From Amycolatopsis sp. FDAARGOS 1241 (GTDB taxonomy: Bacteria > Actinomycetota > Actinomycetes > Mycobacteriales > Pseudonocardiaceae), in NCBI RefSeq assembly GCF_016889705.1, contig NZ_CP069526.1, positions 7,203,001 to 7,267,000 of the forward strand: DNA of 64,000 nt, given 5' to 3'. The notes beneath the pieces were generated by a model. It was given only the letters and a program-made list of their open reading frames with translations, did not search any database and was not told the DNA's origin. Both the position numbers and the translations under genes were made by a program. Shown one piece after another: positions 9,631 through 18,946 of this stretch; position 1 is the stretch's first letter; the number at the start of each line of letters is the position of its first letter.

Positions 9631-10722
9631 TCAGGCCCGGGAGTAGAAGGGCAGGTCGACGACCTCGACGGGCTCGATCCTGCCCCGGATGTCGACGGAA
9701 AGCTTCGTACCGGGCTCGGCGTACGCCCGATCGACGTACGCCATGGCGATCGGGTAACCCAGCGTCGGCGAGAGGGCACCGCTCGTCACCTCGCCCAGGG
9801 TGGTCTCGCCGGACAGCACGCGGTAGCCGTGCCGCGGGGCCCGCCGCCCGGCGCCGCGCAAGCCGACCCGCACGCGCGGGACGTCGGCCTCCGCCAGCTC
9901 CTGAAGCGCGGCCCGGCCGACGAAATCACCGGGCTTGTCGAACTTCACCACGCGGCCCAGCCCCGCGGCGAACGGGTTCAGCTCACGCGTGAGCTCGTTG
10001 CCGTACAACGGCATCCCGGCTTCGAGCCGCAGCGTGTCGCGGCACGCGAGACCACACGGGACGAGCCCGTGCGGCTCACCGGCCTCGGTCAGGATCCGCC
10101 ACAACGCGGGCGCCTCGGCCGTGGGCACGAACAGCTCGAAACCATCCTCGCCCGTGTAGCCGGTGCGGGCCAGGAGCACGTCGTGCCCCTTCACCGCGGC
10201 GGGCACGCTCGCGTAGTACTTGAGCGCGCCCAGGTCAGCGTCGGTCACGGCGGCCAGCACGTCGACCGCGCGCGGGCCCTGCACGGCGATCAGGGCGGTG
10301 TCCGCGGACCGGTTCTCCACGACGGCGTCGAACCCCGCCACGCGCTCGGCCAGCGCGCCGGCGACGACCTCGGCGTTGCCCGCGTTGGCGACGACCAGGT
10401 ACTCCTCGTCGGCCAGGCGGTAGACGACCAGGTCGTCGAGCACGCCGCCGTCGGTGTCGCAGATCATCGTGTACCGCGCGCGGCCCGGCTTCACTCCGGT
10501 GAGGTTGCCGACGAGCGCGAAGTCGAGCACGTCCGCGGCCTGCGCGCCGCGGACGTGGATCTCGGCCATGTGCGACAGGTCGAACAGCCCGGCCGCCTCG
10601 CGCACGGCCTTGTGCTCGGCCAGCTCACTGGCGTAGCGGACCGGCATCGACCAGCCCGCGAAGTCGGTGAACAGCGCACCCAGTCCCTTGTGGACGGCGT
10701 GCAGGGAAGTCTCCTTGGACAC
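9631..10722 (-). CDS. gcvT: glycine cleavage system T protein (aminomethyltransferase)
   Basis: 363 residues. Transfers the methylene group from lipoyl-bound aminomethyl to tetrahydrofolate and releases ammonia. It has the N-terminal folate-binding region (FTDFAGWSMPVRY, DLSHMAEI) and a C-terminal barrel domain ending YSRA. Six bases separate it from the stop of gcvP, so both are surely in one transcript controlled by the glycine riboswitch. Confidence 0.97.
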   Translation of the reverse strand: MSKETSLHAVHKGLGALFTDFAGWSMPVRYASELAEHKAVREAAGLFDLSHMAEIHVRGAQAADVLDFALVGNLTGVKPGRARYTMICDTDGGVLDDLVVYRLADEEYLVVANAGNAEVVAGALAERVAGFDAVVENRSADTALIAVQGPRAVDVLAAVTDADLGALKYYASVPAAVKGHDVLLARTGYTGEDGFELFVPTAEAPALWRILTEAGEPHGLVPCGLACRDTLRLEAGMPLYGNELTRELNPFAAGLGRVVKFDKPGDFVGRAALQELAEADVPRVRVGLRGAGRRAPRHGYRVLSGETTLGEVTSGALSPTLGYPIAMAYVDRAYAEPGTKLSVDIRGRIEPVEVVDLPFYSRA

Positions 10723-10728
10723 GAGTTC

Positions 10729-13560
10729 TCAGCCTTCGTACGCGTTGAGGGGCGGGCAGGAGCAGACGAGGTTGCGGTCGCCGCGCGCCCCGTCGATCCG
10801 CCGCACCGGCGGCCAGTACTTGTTCTTGCGCGACACGCCCGCCGGGTACACCGCGAGCTCGCGGTCGTAGTCGGCGGTCCACTCGCCGACCAGCGACTCC
10901 GCCGTGTGCGGGGCACCGCGCAGCGGGCTCGTCTCCGCGGTCCAGCGGCCCGCCGCGACCTCGTCGATCTCGTGGCGGATGGCGATCATCGCCGCGCAAA
11001 AGCGGTCGATCTCGCCGAGGTCCTCGCTCTCGGTGGGCTCCACCATGAGCGTGCCCGCGACTGGGAACGACATCGTCGGTGCGTGGAAGCCGTAGTCGAT
11101 GAGCCGCTTCGCGACGTCGTCGACCGTCACGCCGGTGTCCTTGGTGATGCCGCGCAGGTCGAGGATGCACTCGTGCGCGACCAGGCCGTCCTGCCCGGTG
11201 TAGAGCACCGGGTAGTGCGGCGAGAGCCGGGCTGCGACGTAGTTCGCGGCGAGCACCGCGACCTTCGTGGCCGCAGTGAGGCCGGGCCCGCCCATCATGC
11301 GCACGTACGCCCACGAGATCGGCAGGATCGAGGCCGAACCGTACGGCGCGCCGCTGATCGGGCCGACGCCGGTGGCGGGGCCGGCCTGCTCCAGCAGCGG
11401 GTGGTTCGGCAGGTACGGCGCGAGGTGCGCGCGCACCGCGACCGGGCCGACGCCGGGGCCGCCACCGCCGTGCGGGATGCAGAACGTCTTGTGCAGGTTC
11501 AGGTGCGACACGTCGCCGCCGAACTCGCCCGGCTTCGCCAGGCCGAGCAGCGCGTTGAGGTTCGCGCCGTCGACGTACACCTGGCCGCCGCCATCGTGCA
11601 CGATCTTCGCGAGGCGCTCGATGCCGTGTTCGTACACGCCGTGCGTGGACGGGTAGGTGACCATGATCGCCGCGAGCGTGTTGCGGTGGGTGTCGACTTT
11701 GGCCTGCAGGTCTTCGAGGTCGACGTTGCCCTCGTCGGTGCACTTCACCACGACCACGCGCATGCCCGCGAGCACGGCGGACGCGGCGTTGGTGCCGTGG
11801 GCCGACGAGGGGATCAGGCACACGTCGCGCTCGGGCTGACCGTTCGCGTGGTGGTACCCGCGGATCGCGAGCAGGCCCGCCAGCTCACCCTGGCTGCCCG
11901 CGTTGGGCTGCAGCGACACCTCGTCGTAGCCGGTGACCTCGGCGAGCCAGCCCGAAAGCTGCTCGACGAGCCGGTGGTAACCCTCGGCGTCCTCGGCCGG
12001 CGCGAACGGGTGCAGGCCCGCGAACTCGCGCCAGCTGATCGGTTCCATCTCCGTGGTGGCGTTGAGCTTCATCGTGCACGAGCCGAGCGGGATCATGCCG
12101 CGGTCGAGCGCGTAGTCCTGGTCGGCGAGCTTGCGCAGGTAGCGCAGCATGGCCGTTTCGGAGCGGTGCGTGCTGAACACCTCGTGGGCCATGAACCCGC
12201 TCTCGCGGACAACCCCGGCAGGCAGCGCGGTGGCCGCGGACCAGTCGGTGTCCACTCCGAACACGCGCAGCACCTTCGCGAGGATGTCGGCGCGGGTGAC
12301 TTCGTCACAGGCCACGCGCACGTGGTCGGCGTCGACGTGACCCAGGTTGATGCCCGCGTCGCGCGCGGCCGCGTGGATCTCGGCGGCGCGGCCTGGGACG
12401 TGCGCCACGACCGTGTCGAAGAAGGACTCGTGCACGACCTCCACGCCACCGGCGCGCAGGGCCGCGGCGAAGCCCGCCGCCAGTTCGTGCACGCGGGTCG
12501 CGATCGCCTTGAGCCCGTCCGGGCCGTGGTAGACGGCGTACATCGCGGCCAGCACGGCCGGCAGCACCTGCGCGGTGCAGATGTTCGACGTCGCCTTCTC
12601 ACGGCGGATGTGCTGCTCCCGCGTCTGCAGCGCCAGGCGGTACGCCAGGTTCCCGTCGGCGTCTACGGAGACGCCCACGAGCCGGCCGGGGAGCGAACGC
12701 TCGAGACCGGCGCGCACCGCCAGGTAGCCGGCGTGCGGGCCGCCGTAGCCCAGCGGCACGCCGAAGCGCTGCGTCGAACCCGCGGCGACGTCGGCGCCGA
12801 ACTCGCCCGGCGACGTGATCATCGTGAGCGCCAGCAGGTCCGCGGCCACGGTGTAGAGCGCGCCCGCGGTCTTCGCGGCCTCGGAGATCGCGTGGTAGAA
12901 ACCGCGCCCGCGCAGCACGCCCGAGGCGCCCGGGTACTGCACGACGACGCCGAAGAACTCCTCCGGCAGGCCGGTGAGCAGGTCGCGCACCTGCACCTCG
13001 ATGCCCAGGGCCGCGGCGCGCGTGCGCACGACCGCGATGGTCTGCGGCAGGCACTCGGCGTCGAGGACGAGCACGTTCGACTTCGACTTGGACGAGCGGC
13101 GCATCAGCGTCATGGCCTCGGCGACGGCGGTCGACTCGTCGAGCAGCGACGCGTTGGCGGTGGCCAGGCCGGTGAGGTCGGCGACCATCGTCTGGAAGTT
13201 CAGCAGCGCCTCGAGTCGACCCTGAGAGATCTCCGGCTGGTACGGCGTGTAAGCGGTGTACCACGCGGGGTTCTCGAGCACGTTGCGGCGGATCACGCCC
13301 GGCGTGACGGTGTCGGAGTAGCCGAGCCCGATCATCTGCGTCATCGGCCGGTTGAGCGCGGCGAGCGCACGCAGCTCGGCGGTGGCGGCCTCCTCAGACG
13401 CGGCCGCGGGCAGGTCCAGGTCACGGGTGGCGCGGATCGCGGACGGGACGGCCGCCTCCACGAGGGCGTCCAGGCTTCCGTAACCGCATTCGGCGAGCAT
13501 CTTCGCCCGTTCGGCCACGGCGGGGCCGATGTGGCGGGCTTCGAACGGTGTGGAGGTGAT
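10729..13560 (-). CDS. gcvP: glycine dehydrogenase (decarboxylating), P protein
   Basis: About 943 residues from the start proposed here. A fused two-subunit PLP enzyme that decarboxylates glycine and passes the aminomethyl group to GcvH. The N-terminal half has FEARHIG and [14 protein letters not shown]; the C-terminal half has the PLP lysine in [16 protein letters not shown]. The only in-frame ATG upstream (13620) lies inside the second riboswitch aptamer. A Shine-Dalgarno GAGGAG sits five bases before an ATC codon at 13560, followed by the normal family N-terminus, so a rare ATC start (or a base error from GTG/ATG) is likely. Confidence 0.95.
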   Translation of the reverse strand: MTSTPFEARHIGPAVAERAKMLAECGYGSLDALVEAAVPSAIRATRDLDLPAAASEEAATAELRALAALNRPMTQMIGLGYSDTVTPGVIRRNVLENPAWYTAYTPYQPEISQGRLEALLNFQTMVADLTGLATANASLLDESTAVAEAMTLMRRSSKSKSNVLVLDAECLPQTIAVVRTRAAALGIEVQVRDLLTGLPEEFFGVVVQYPGASGVLRGRGFYHAISEAAKTAGALYTVAADLLALTMITSPGEFGADVAAGSTQRFGVPLGYGGPHAGYLAVRAGLERSLPGRLVGVSVDADGNLAYRLALQTREQHIRREKATSNICTAQVLPAVLAAMYAVYHGPDGLKAIATRVHELAAGFAAALRAGGVEVVHESFFDTVVAHVPGRAAEIHAAARDAGINLGHVDADHVRVACDEVTRADILAKVLRVFGVDTDWSAATALPAGVVRESGFMAHEVFSTHRSETAMLRYLRKLADQDYALDRGMIPLGSCTMKLNATTEMEPISWREFAGLHPFAPAEDAEGYHRLVEQLSGWLAEVTGYDEVSLQPNAGSQGELAGLLAIRGYHHANGQPERDVCLIPSSAHGTNAASAVLAGMRVVVVKCTDEGNVDLEDLQAKVDTHRNTLAAIMVTYPSTHGVYEHGIERLAKIVHDGGGQVYVDGANLNALLGLAKPGEFGGDVSHLNLHKTFCIPHGGGGPGVGPVAVRAHLAPYLPNHPLLEQAGPATGVGPISGAPYGSASILPISWAYVRMMGGPGLTAATKVAVLAANYVAARLSPHYPVLYTGQDGLVAHECILDLRGITKDTGVTVDDVAKRLIDYGFHAPTMSFPVAGTLMVEPTESEDLGEIDRFCAAMIAIRHEIDEVAAGRWTAETSPLRGAPHTAESLVGEWTADYDRELAVYPAGVSRKNKYWPPVRRIDGARGDRNLVCSCPPLNAYEG

Positions 13561-13605
13561 GGGAGCTCCTCGGGCCGGGCACCGGGCGCAGCGGTGCGCA
13601 GGGAA

Positions 13606-13783
13606 CTCCCCCTCTGTCATGGGCACCTGAGAGTTTCACCGCGCAACGCGGCTTTCACCTTGGGTGAGGCGCGGGTGCGCCTGCTTTCCAGAGTGGCCTC
13701 GCACGAAGCGGTAGTGGGTACCTGAGAGATTCCGGGGAGTTTGCTCCTTCGGTGCCCCACTGGTCACATGGGGCTCTCCCGCT
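13606..13783 (-). promoter_or_regulatory. tandem glycine riboswitch (gcvT motif)
   Basis: On the minus strand, aptamer 1 shows GCGGGAGAGCCCC, then CACCGAAGGAGCAAAC and AATCTCTCAGGTACC, all signature words of the gcvT RNA. Aptamer 2 has CTCTGGAAAG, ACCCAAGGTGAAAG, AAACTCTCAGGTGCC and closes with ACAGAGGGGGAG, its P1 stem formed by CTCTG with CAGAG. The two aptamers follow one another just before gcvP. In this class glycine binding usually turns expression on. The expression platform is probably at translation initiation, as no terminator is obvious. Confidence 0.92.
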
Positions 13784-13863
13784 CCTGCTCGAACGGCCCG
13801 GTATGCAGTTGGGTGTGCGGCCACGGTACCTGCCGCTTCACTCGGCAGTCTACCTCGGACGGT

Positions 13864-14310
13864 TCACGCCACACCCGCCGAGCCGCTGGTGACAACGCGC
13901 TGCTGGCGGGCCTGCTCAGGCAGCGGGACGGGCACTCCCGTGATCTTCGCGGGCCCGGCAAGCAGGGCGCACCCGTCGGCGCAGCGGGTGAGCAGCGCGG
14001 CGACGTCGCGGATCTCCTCGTCGCCGCTCGCGAGGCACGCCTGCGCGCACAGCGAAAGCAACCTCGCGGCCTCGGCGCACATCGCTTTCACCGACATCCG
14101 CACCACCGCCGTGTCGGCAGCCGGACCCGAACAGCTGTCCAGCGTGTCGGCGCACAAGCGCGACATCGACACGGCGGCCGGCATCACCGGCCCCATCCGC
14201 ACGAGTTCAGGATCCGTCCGGCGCGCGAACACTCGCCCGCACCGGACCCGGCACAGCTCGCACAGGTCGGCGATCTCCTGCAGCATGGGAGACCTTCGGC
14301 GGATCGGCAT
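13864..14310 (-). CDS. cysteine-rich helical protein, possibly metal-binding
   Basis: 148 residues with ten cysteines spaced along predicted helices: DLCELCRVRC near the N-terminus, LCADTLDSC, MCAEAARLLSLCAQAC, and TRCADGC. The pattern of cysteines facing one side of a four-helix bundle resembles DUF326/copper-storage-like proteins, but the histidine-rich variant motifs are absent. No signal peptide is seen. It stands alone upstream of the glycine riboswitch on the same strand. Copper or other soft-metal storage is an inference from pattern only. Confidence 0.72.
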   Translation of the reverse strand: MPIRRRSPMLQEIADLCELCRVRCGRVFARRTDPELVRMGPVMPAAVSMSRLCADTLDSCSGPAADTAVVRMSVKAMCAEAARLLSLCAQACLASGDEEIRDVAALLTRCADGCALLAGPAKITGVPVPLPEQARQQRVVTSGSAGVA

Positions 14311-14451
14311 GACACCCTCCCGGATCGGGCGGCCGGACCGGCCGCCGACCGTTCCGGTCTACCCACGCCCGAACCGCGTGCGGGAGTTCGCCACCGGAAC
14401 AGGCGGAAGATCAACCCGTCGCGGTGACGTCCTCGTCCTGCTGCAGCCCGG

Positions 14452-15219
14452 CTACAGAGGAGTGACGTAGGCGCCCGAGATGCCACCGTCCACGAGGAAC
14501 TGCGACGCCGTGATGAAGCTGGCATCGTCGCTGGCCAGGAACGCGACCGCGGCCGCGATCTCCTCCGGTTCGGCGAAGCGGCCGAGCGGCACGTGGACGA
14601 GCCGCCGCGCCGCGCGTTCCGGATCCTTCGCGAAGAGCTCCTTGAGCAGCGGCGTGTTGACCGGTCCCGGGCACAGCGCGTTGACGCGGATGTTCTCCCG
14701 CGCGAACTGCACCCCCAGCTCGCGGCTCATCGCGAGCACACCGCCCTTCGACGCGGTGTAGGAGATCTGCGACGTCGCCGCGCCCATGACCGCGACGAAC
14801 GACGCGGTGTTGATGATCGAGCCGCGGCCCTGGCGCCGCATGTGTGGCAGCGCGGCCTTGCAGCACAGGTACACCGAGGTCAGGTTCACGCGCTGGACGC
14901 GGTCCCACGCCTCGAAGTCAGTGGTGAGGATCGAATCGTCCTCGGGCGGCGAGATGCCGGCGTTGTTGAACGCGACGTCGACCGAACCGTAGGTGTCCAC
15001 GGCCGTCCGGAACAGCGCCTCCACCTGCTCCGGGTCGGTCACGTCGGCCGGCACGAACAAGCCGCCGACCTCGTCGGCCGCTGCCTTCCCGGCGTCGGGC
15101 GAGACGTCGCCGATCACGATCTTCGCGCCCTCGCTCGCCAGCCGGCGCGCCGACGCGAGGCCGATGCCGCTGGCCCCGCCCGTGATCACCGCGACGCGGC
15201 CCTCGAAACGCTGCACCAT
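14452..15219 (-). CDS. SDR family oxidoreductase
   Basis: About 255 residues. Classical short-chain dehydrogenase: TGGASGIGLASARRL (NAD(P) binding, TGxxxGxG), NNAG, serine in NTASF, and the YxxxK pair in YTASKGG, ending DGGISGAYVTPL. A preceding ATG at 15228 overlaps the aldehyde dehydrogenase stop, but GGAGG is better placed for the ATG at 15219. Last gene of the polyamine operon. The D after the second strand (IGDVSPD) suggests NAD preference. The exact substrate is unknown. Confidence 0.92.
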   Translation of the reverse strand: MVQRFEGRVAVITGGASGIGLASARRLASEGAKIVIGDVSPDAGKAAADEVGGLFVPADVTDPEQVEALFRTAVDTYGSVDVAFNNAGISPPEDDSILTTDFEAWDRVQRVNLTSVYLCCKAALPHMRRQGRGSIINTASFVAVMGAATSQISYTASKGGVLAMSRELGVQFARENIRVNALCPGPVNTPLLKELFAKDPERAARRLVHVPLGRFAEPEEIAAAVAFLASDDASFITASQFLVDGGISGAYVTPL

Positions 15220-15224
15220 GGGTC

Positions 15225-16649
15225 TCATTCCTCCGTGCTCAGGAATACGTTCTTGGTCTCGGTGAAGGCCGCCGGCGCGTCGGGGCCGAGCTCACGGCCG
15301 AGGCCGGACTGCTTGAACCCGCCGAACGGCGTCCAATAGCGCACCGAGGAGTGCGAGTTGATCGAGAGGTTGCCGGCCTCGACACCGCGCGCGACGCGGA
15401 ACGCCCGCCCGGCGTCGCGGGTCCAGATCGACCCGGAGAGGCCGTAGTCGGTGTGGTTGGCCATGCGGATCGCGTCGGCCTCGTCGGTGAACGGGACGAC
15501 GGCCACGACCGGGCCGAAGATCTCGTCGGTGGCCAGGGGATCGGCCAGGCTCGCCGGCGTCACGACGGTGGGCGCGAACCAGTAGCCGGGCCCGTCGGGC
15601 GCGCTGCCGCGGAACGCGACGGGGGTGTCCTTCGTGACGTACGACGAGACCTTCGCGTGGTGCGCCGCGGAGATGAGCGGACCCATTTCGGTGGTTTCGG
15701 CGCCGGGATCGCCGACCACCACGCCCTTCACGGCGGGTTCCAGCAGCTCCATGAACCGCTCGTGCACGCTCTGCTGCACGAGGATCAGCGAACGGGCACA
15801 GCAGTCCTGGCCGGCGTTGTCGAACACGCCGTAGGGCGCGGTCGCGGCGGCCTTCTCCAGGTCGGCATCGGCGAACACGATGTTGGCGTTCTTGCCGCCG
15901 AGCTCCAGCGTCACGCGCTTCACCTGTGCCGCGCAGCCGGCCATGATCCGTTTGCCGACCTCGGTCGAGCCGGTGAACACGATCTTGCGCACCAACGGGT
16001 GGTCCACGAACCGCTGCCCGACGACCCCGCCCTTGCCGGGCAGGACCTGGAACACGTCCTCGGGGATCCCCGCTTCCCGCGCCAGCTCGGCGAGCCGCAG
16101 CGCCGTGAGCGGCGTCAGCTCGGCGGGCTTGAGGACCACGGTGTTGCCGGCCGCCAGCGCCGGCGCGAACCCCCAGCCGGCGATCGGCATCGGGAAGTTC
16201 CACGGCACGATCACGCCCACCACGCCCAGCGGCTCGTGGAACGTCACGTTCAGCCCGCCCGGCACGGGGATCTGCCGGCCGATGAGGCGTTCCGGCGTCG
16301 CGGAGTAGTAGTCCAGGACGTCGCGGACGTTGCCTGCTTCCCAGCGCGCGTTGCCGATGGTGTGGCCGGAGTTGGTGACCTCGAGCCGGGCGAGGTGCTC
16401 GAGGTCCGCCTCGACAGTGTCGGCGAAGCGGCGCAGCAGCCGCGCGCGGTCGCCGGGCGCCACCGCGCGCCACGCTCCGAACGCCGCGTGCGCGCGCGCG
16501 ATCGCCGCGTGCGCGCGCGCGATCGCCGCGTCGGTCTCTTCGGCACTCGTGAGCTCGACCGTCCGCACCAGCTGCTCGGTGGCGGGGTTGAGCACGTCGA
16601 AGACCGCCGGCGTACTCCCTCCCGCGGCGGCGTCGAAATCAGTGGTCAT
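15225..16649 (-). CDS. aldehyde dehydrogenase, probably for gamma-glutamyl-aminoaldehydes
   Basis: 474 residues. NAD(P)-dependent aldehyde oxidation in the cytoplasm. It shows the glutamate of VTLELGGKNANIVF, the catalytic cysteine in NAGQDCCARS, and the GSTEVGK nucleotide loop. The neighbours (glutamine-synthetase-like ligase and PuuD-like hydrolase) point to oxidation of gamma-glutamyl-aminobutyraldehyde as in PuuC. Its ATG overlaps the puuD-like stop by four bases. The N-terminal helix contains an exact 7-residue duplication (AIARAHA twice) from a 21-bp tandem repeat. Confidence 0.93.
   Translation of the reverse strand: MTTDFDAAAGGSTPAVFDVLNPATEQLVRTVELTSAEETDAAIARAHAAIARAHAAFGAWRAVAPGDRARLLRRFADTVEADLEHLARLEVTNSGHTIGNARWEAGNVRDVLDYYSATPERLIGRQIPVPGGLNVTFHEPLGVVGVIVPWNFPMPIAGWGFAPALAAGNTVVLKPAELTPLTALRLAELAREAGIPEDVFQVLPGKGGVVGQRFVDHPLVRKIVFTGSTEVGKRIMAGCAAQVKRVTLELGGKNANIVFADADLEKAAATAPYGVFDNAGQDCCARSLILVQQSVHERFMELLEPAVKGVVVGDPGAETTEMGPLISAAHHAKVSSYVTKDTPVAFRGSAPDGPGYWFAPTVVTPASLADPLATDEIFGPVVAVVPFTDEADAIRMANHTDYGLSGSIWTRDAGRAFRVARGVEAGNLSINSHSSVRYWTPFGGFKQSGLGRELGPDAPAAFTETKNVFLSTEE
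16482..16523. repeat. 21-bp tandem duplication inside the aldehyde dehydrogenase gene
   Basis: The unit CGCCGCGTGCGCGCGCGCGA plus T is present twice in direct succession, with a partial third copy. It keeps the reading frame and adds one extra AIARAHA in the N-terminal helix. Probably replication slippage on alternating GC. Confidence 0.8.
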
Positions 16650-17386
16650 GCCTCCCTCTCAGCGTTTTCGCCGGCTGCGCGGACCAGTGCCGCGAACAGC
16701 CGCACGTCGTCGGTGTCCTGTTCGGGGTGCCACTGCACGCCGAGCACGAACTCGGCGCCGGGCAGCTCCGCGGCCTCGACAGTGCCGTCGGGCGCGTGCC
16801 CGGAAGCGATGAGGCCGGCGCCGAGGCGCTCGATCGCCTGGTGGTGGTAGCACTGGCCCTTCGTCTCGGGCCCGAGCAGCGCCGCCGCGCGCGTGCCGCC
16901 GACGAGCTTGATACTGCTGGTGCCGAACGTCGCGGGCGCCGGCTGGTGCGCCGTGTCGCCGAGCGCATCGGGCAGGTGCTGAGTGAGCGTGCCGCCGAGG
17001 GCCACGCTGATCACCTGCAGCCCGCGGCACACGCCGAGCACCGGTTTGTCGGCCGCGCGGGCCGCTTCGAACAGACCGAACTCGAAGGCGTCGCGGTCCG
17101 GGCGCATGTACGTGGCGGCGTGCGGCTCGGCGCCGTACCGGTGCGGCTCGACATCGGCGCCACCGGTGAGCACGAGCCCGTCGACGCGGTCGACGAGGCT
17201 CGCGTACGCGTCGGTGACCGGCGGCAGCAGCACCGGGATCCCGCCGGCGGCGACCACGCAGTCGGCGTACACGCGCTGCAGCAGCGTCGCCTGCGTGTCC
17301 CAGGCCAGGAACTTCGCCTGCTCGACGTAGGTGCTCAGCCCGATGACGGGCCGGCTGCCGGATGACTCAGAGGCGTTCGAAGCCAC
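16646..17386 (-). CDS. puuD: gamma-glutamyl-gamma-aminobutyrate hydrolase family protein
   Basis: 246 residues. Class I glutamine-amidotransferase fold with nucleophile cysteine in GVCRGLQVISVALGG and the His-Glu pair in GVQWHPEQD; also LTGGADVEP, the oxyanion region. PuuD-type enzymes release GABA from gamma-glutamyl-GABA. The first 20 bases overlap the end of the ligase gene and its stop overlaps the aldehyde dehydrogenase start, so expression is tightly linked. Symbol by analogy to E. coli. Confidence 0.9.
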   Translation of the reverse strand: MASNASESSGSRPVIGLSTYVEQAKFLAWDTQATLLQRVYADCVVAAGGIPVLLPPVTDAYASLVDRVDGLVLTGGADVEPHRYGAEPHAATYMRPDRDAFEFGLFEAARAADKPVLGVCRGLQVISVALGGTLTQHLPDALGDTAHQPAPATFGTSSIKLVGGTRAAALLGPETKGQCYHHQAIERLGAGLIASGHAPDGTVEAAELPGAEFVLGVQWHPEQDTDDVRLFAALVRAAGENAEREA

Positions 17387-18734
17387 GGATCAGCTCCCAG
17401 TCGGTCACGGCCTTCTCGAACGCGTCCCGCTCCACGCGGGCCGCGTTCAGGTAGTGGTCGACCACCTCGTCGCCGAACGCCGCGCGCGCGATGCGGCTCC
17501 CCGAGAGCACGTCGGCGGCTTCACCCAAAGTGGTGGGCACGGTCGGTTTGTCGGAGCCGTACGCGTTGCCCGTGAACTCCGGCTCCAGCGGCAGCTCGTT
17601 CTCGACGCCGTGCAGGCCGGCGGCGATCAGCGCGGCGACGGCGAGGTACGGGTTCACGTCGCCGCCCGGCACGCGGTTCTCCACGCGCAGCGAGTCGTCG
17701 TGGCCGACCACGCGCAGCGCGCAGGTGCGGTTGTCCGTGCCCCACGCGACGGCGGTGGGCGCGAAGCTGCCGCGCACGAACCGCTTGTAGGAGTTGATGT
17801 TCGGGGCGAAGAAGTAGGTCAGCTCGCGCAGCGCGGCCAGCTGCCCGGCGAGGAAGTGCTGCATCAGCTTCGAGAAGCCGTGGTCTCCGTCGCCGGGGAA
17901 CACGGTCTTGCCGTCCGTCGTGCGCAGGCTGAGGTGGATGTGGCAGGAGTTGCCTTCGCGTTCGTTGTACTTCGCCATGAACGTGAGGCTCTTGCCCTCC
18001 TGCGCCGCGATCTCCTTGGCGCCGTTCTTGTAGACGCTGTGGTTGTCGCACGTGGTGAGCGCCTCGGCGTAGCGGAAGGCGATCTCCTGCTGGCCGGGGT
18101 TGCACTCACCCTTGGCCGACTCGGGGTAGAGGCCGGCGCCCGCCATCTCGTTGCGGATGCGGCGCAGCAGCGGCTCGATGCGGGCGGTGCCGAGCATCGA
18201 GTAGTCGACGTTGTACTGGTTCGCGGGCTTGAGGTCCTGGTAACGCTTGTCCCACGCGGCTTCGTAGCTGTCGTCGAACACGATGAACTCGAGTTCGGTG
18301 CCGACGAACGCCTCGAGGTCGCGTTCGGCGAGCCGCTCGAGCTGGCGGCGCAGGATCTGCCGCGGCGACACCGTGACGGGGCCGCCGCCGTCCACGCGCT
18401 CGACGTCGGCGAGCACCAGCGCCGTGCCTTCGTGCCACGGCAGCCGGCGCAGGGTCCTGAGGTCGGGGCGCAACACGAAGTCGCCGTAGCCGGCCTCCCA
18501 CGAGGAGATCGCGTAGCCGTCCACGGTGTTCATGTCGACGTCGACGGCGAGCAGGTAGTTGCATGCCTCGGTGGCGTGCCCGGCCACCTGTTCGAGGAAG
18601 TACTCGGCCGAGCAGCGTTTGCCCTGCAACCGGCCCTGCATGTCGGTGATCGCGACGAGCACCGTGTCGATCGAACCCGCCGCGACCTGCTCCCGGAGCG
18701 CATCGAGCGTCAGCAACCCTCGCCTGCCTGCCAT
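17367..18734 (-). CDS. glutamine-synthetase-like gamma-glutamylpolyamine ligase
   Basis: 455 residues from the ATG at 18734. It has the GS beta-grasp and catalytic domains: GTELEFIVFDD, the metal/glutamate segment KGECNPGQQEIAFRYAEAL, NSCHIHLSL, and NPYLAVAALIAAGL. It lacks the adenylylation-type Tyr loop and is shorter than GlnA. With PuuD and aldehyde dehydrogenase genes downstream it fits the PuuA/GlnA3 group, which gamma-glutamylates putrescine and other polyamines with ATP. A TTG four codons upstream is a weaker start and lies in an inverted repeat. Confidence 0.92.
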   Translation of the reverse strand: MAGRRGLLTLDALREQVAAGSIDTVLVAITDMQGRLQGKRCSAEYFLEQVAGHATEACNYLLAVDVDMNTVDGYAISSWEAGYGDFVLRPDLRTLRRLPWHEGTALVLADVERVDGGGPVTVSPRQILRRQLERLAERDLEAFVGTELEFIVFDDSYEAAWDKRYQDLKPANQYNVDYSMLGTARIEPLLRRIRNEMAGAGLYPESAKGECNPGQQEIAFRYAEALTTCDNHSVYKNGAKEIAAQEGKSLTFMAKYNEREGNSCHIHLSLRTTDGKTVFPGDGDHGFSKLMQHFLAGQLAALRELTYFFAPNINSYKRFVRGSFAPTAVAWGTDNRTCALRVVGHDDSLRVENRVPGGDVNPYLAVAALIAAGLHGVENELPLEPEFTGNAYGSDKPTVPTTLGEAADVLSGSRIARAAFGDEVVDHYLNAARVERDAFEKAVTDWELIRGFERL

Positions 18735-18743
18735 CGCACCGCC

Positions 18744-18767
18744 CAAAGGTTTGGATGGGATCCTTTG
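18744..18767. promoter_or_regulatory. inverted repeat CAAAGG-N12-CCTTTG, site 1
   Basis: A perfect 6-base inverted repeat with a 12-base spacer, ten bases upstream of the ligase ATG. The same arms and the same spacer recur 67 bp away (18811-18834). The pair is probably the operator of the polyamine operon; the binding protein is unknown. Confidence 0.6.
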
Positions 18768-18810
18768 AGGGTTCTTCCTACCTGCACCGGGCTCGCGCGG
18801 TCAATCTGGC

Positions 18811-18834
18811 CAAAGGTAGTTTTTTGGTCCTTTG
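18811..18834. promoter_or_regulatory. inverted repeat CAAAGG-N12-CCTTTG, site 2
   Basis: Second copy of the same inverted repeat with an unrelated 12-base spacer that includes TTTTTT. It lies between the divergent polyamine operon and the general-stress-like gene, so it may affect either or both. Confidence 0.6.
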
Positions 18835-18946
18835 CGTTAACGTCGCGTATGTCCGGGTTGCCCGGCTGAGAAGAATCTGTGAATCGTGGGGTTGCGGGAC
18901 CAAACCGGCCACGGGGAACGTTGAACGGGCAAGAGAGGTGAGAGGG

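Noticed and set aside
13618..13620. ATG as start of gcvP
   Set aside because: It lies in the second glycine aptamer and would add 20 non-conserved residues rich in Cys and Arg.
9583..13725. Open plus-strand frame of 1380 codons opposite gcvT/gcvP
   Set aside because: It is the antisense shadow of strongly conserved GC-rich genes; arginine/valine/histidine-rich composition and no domain.
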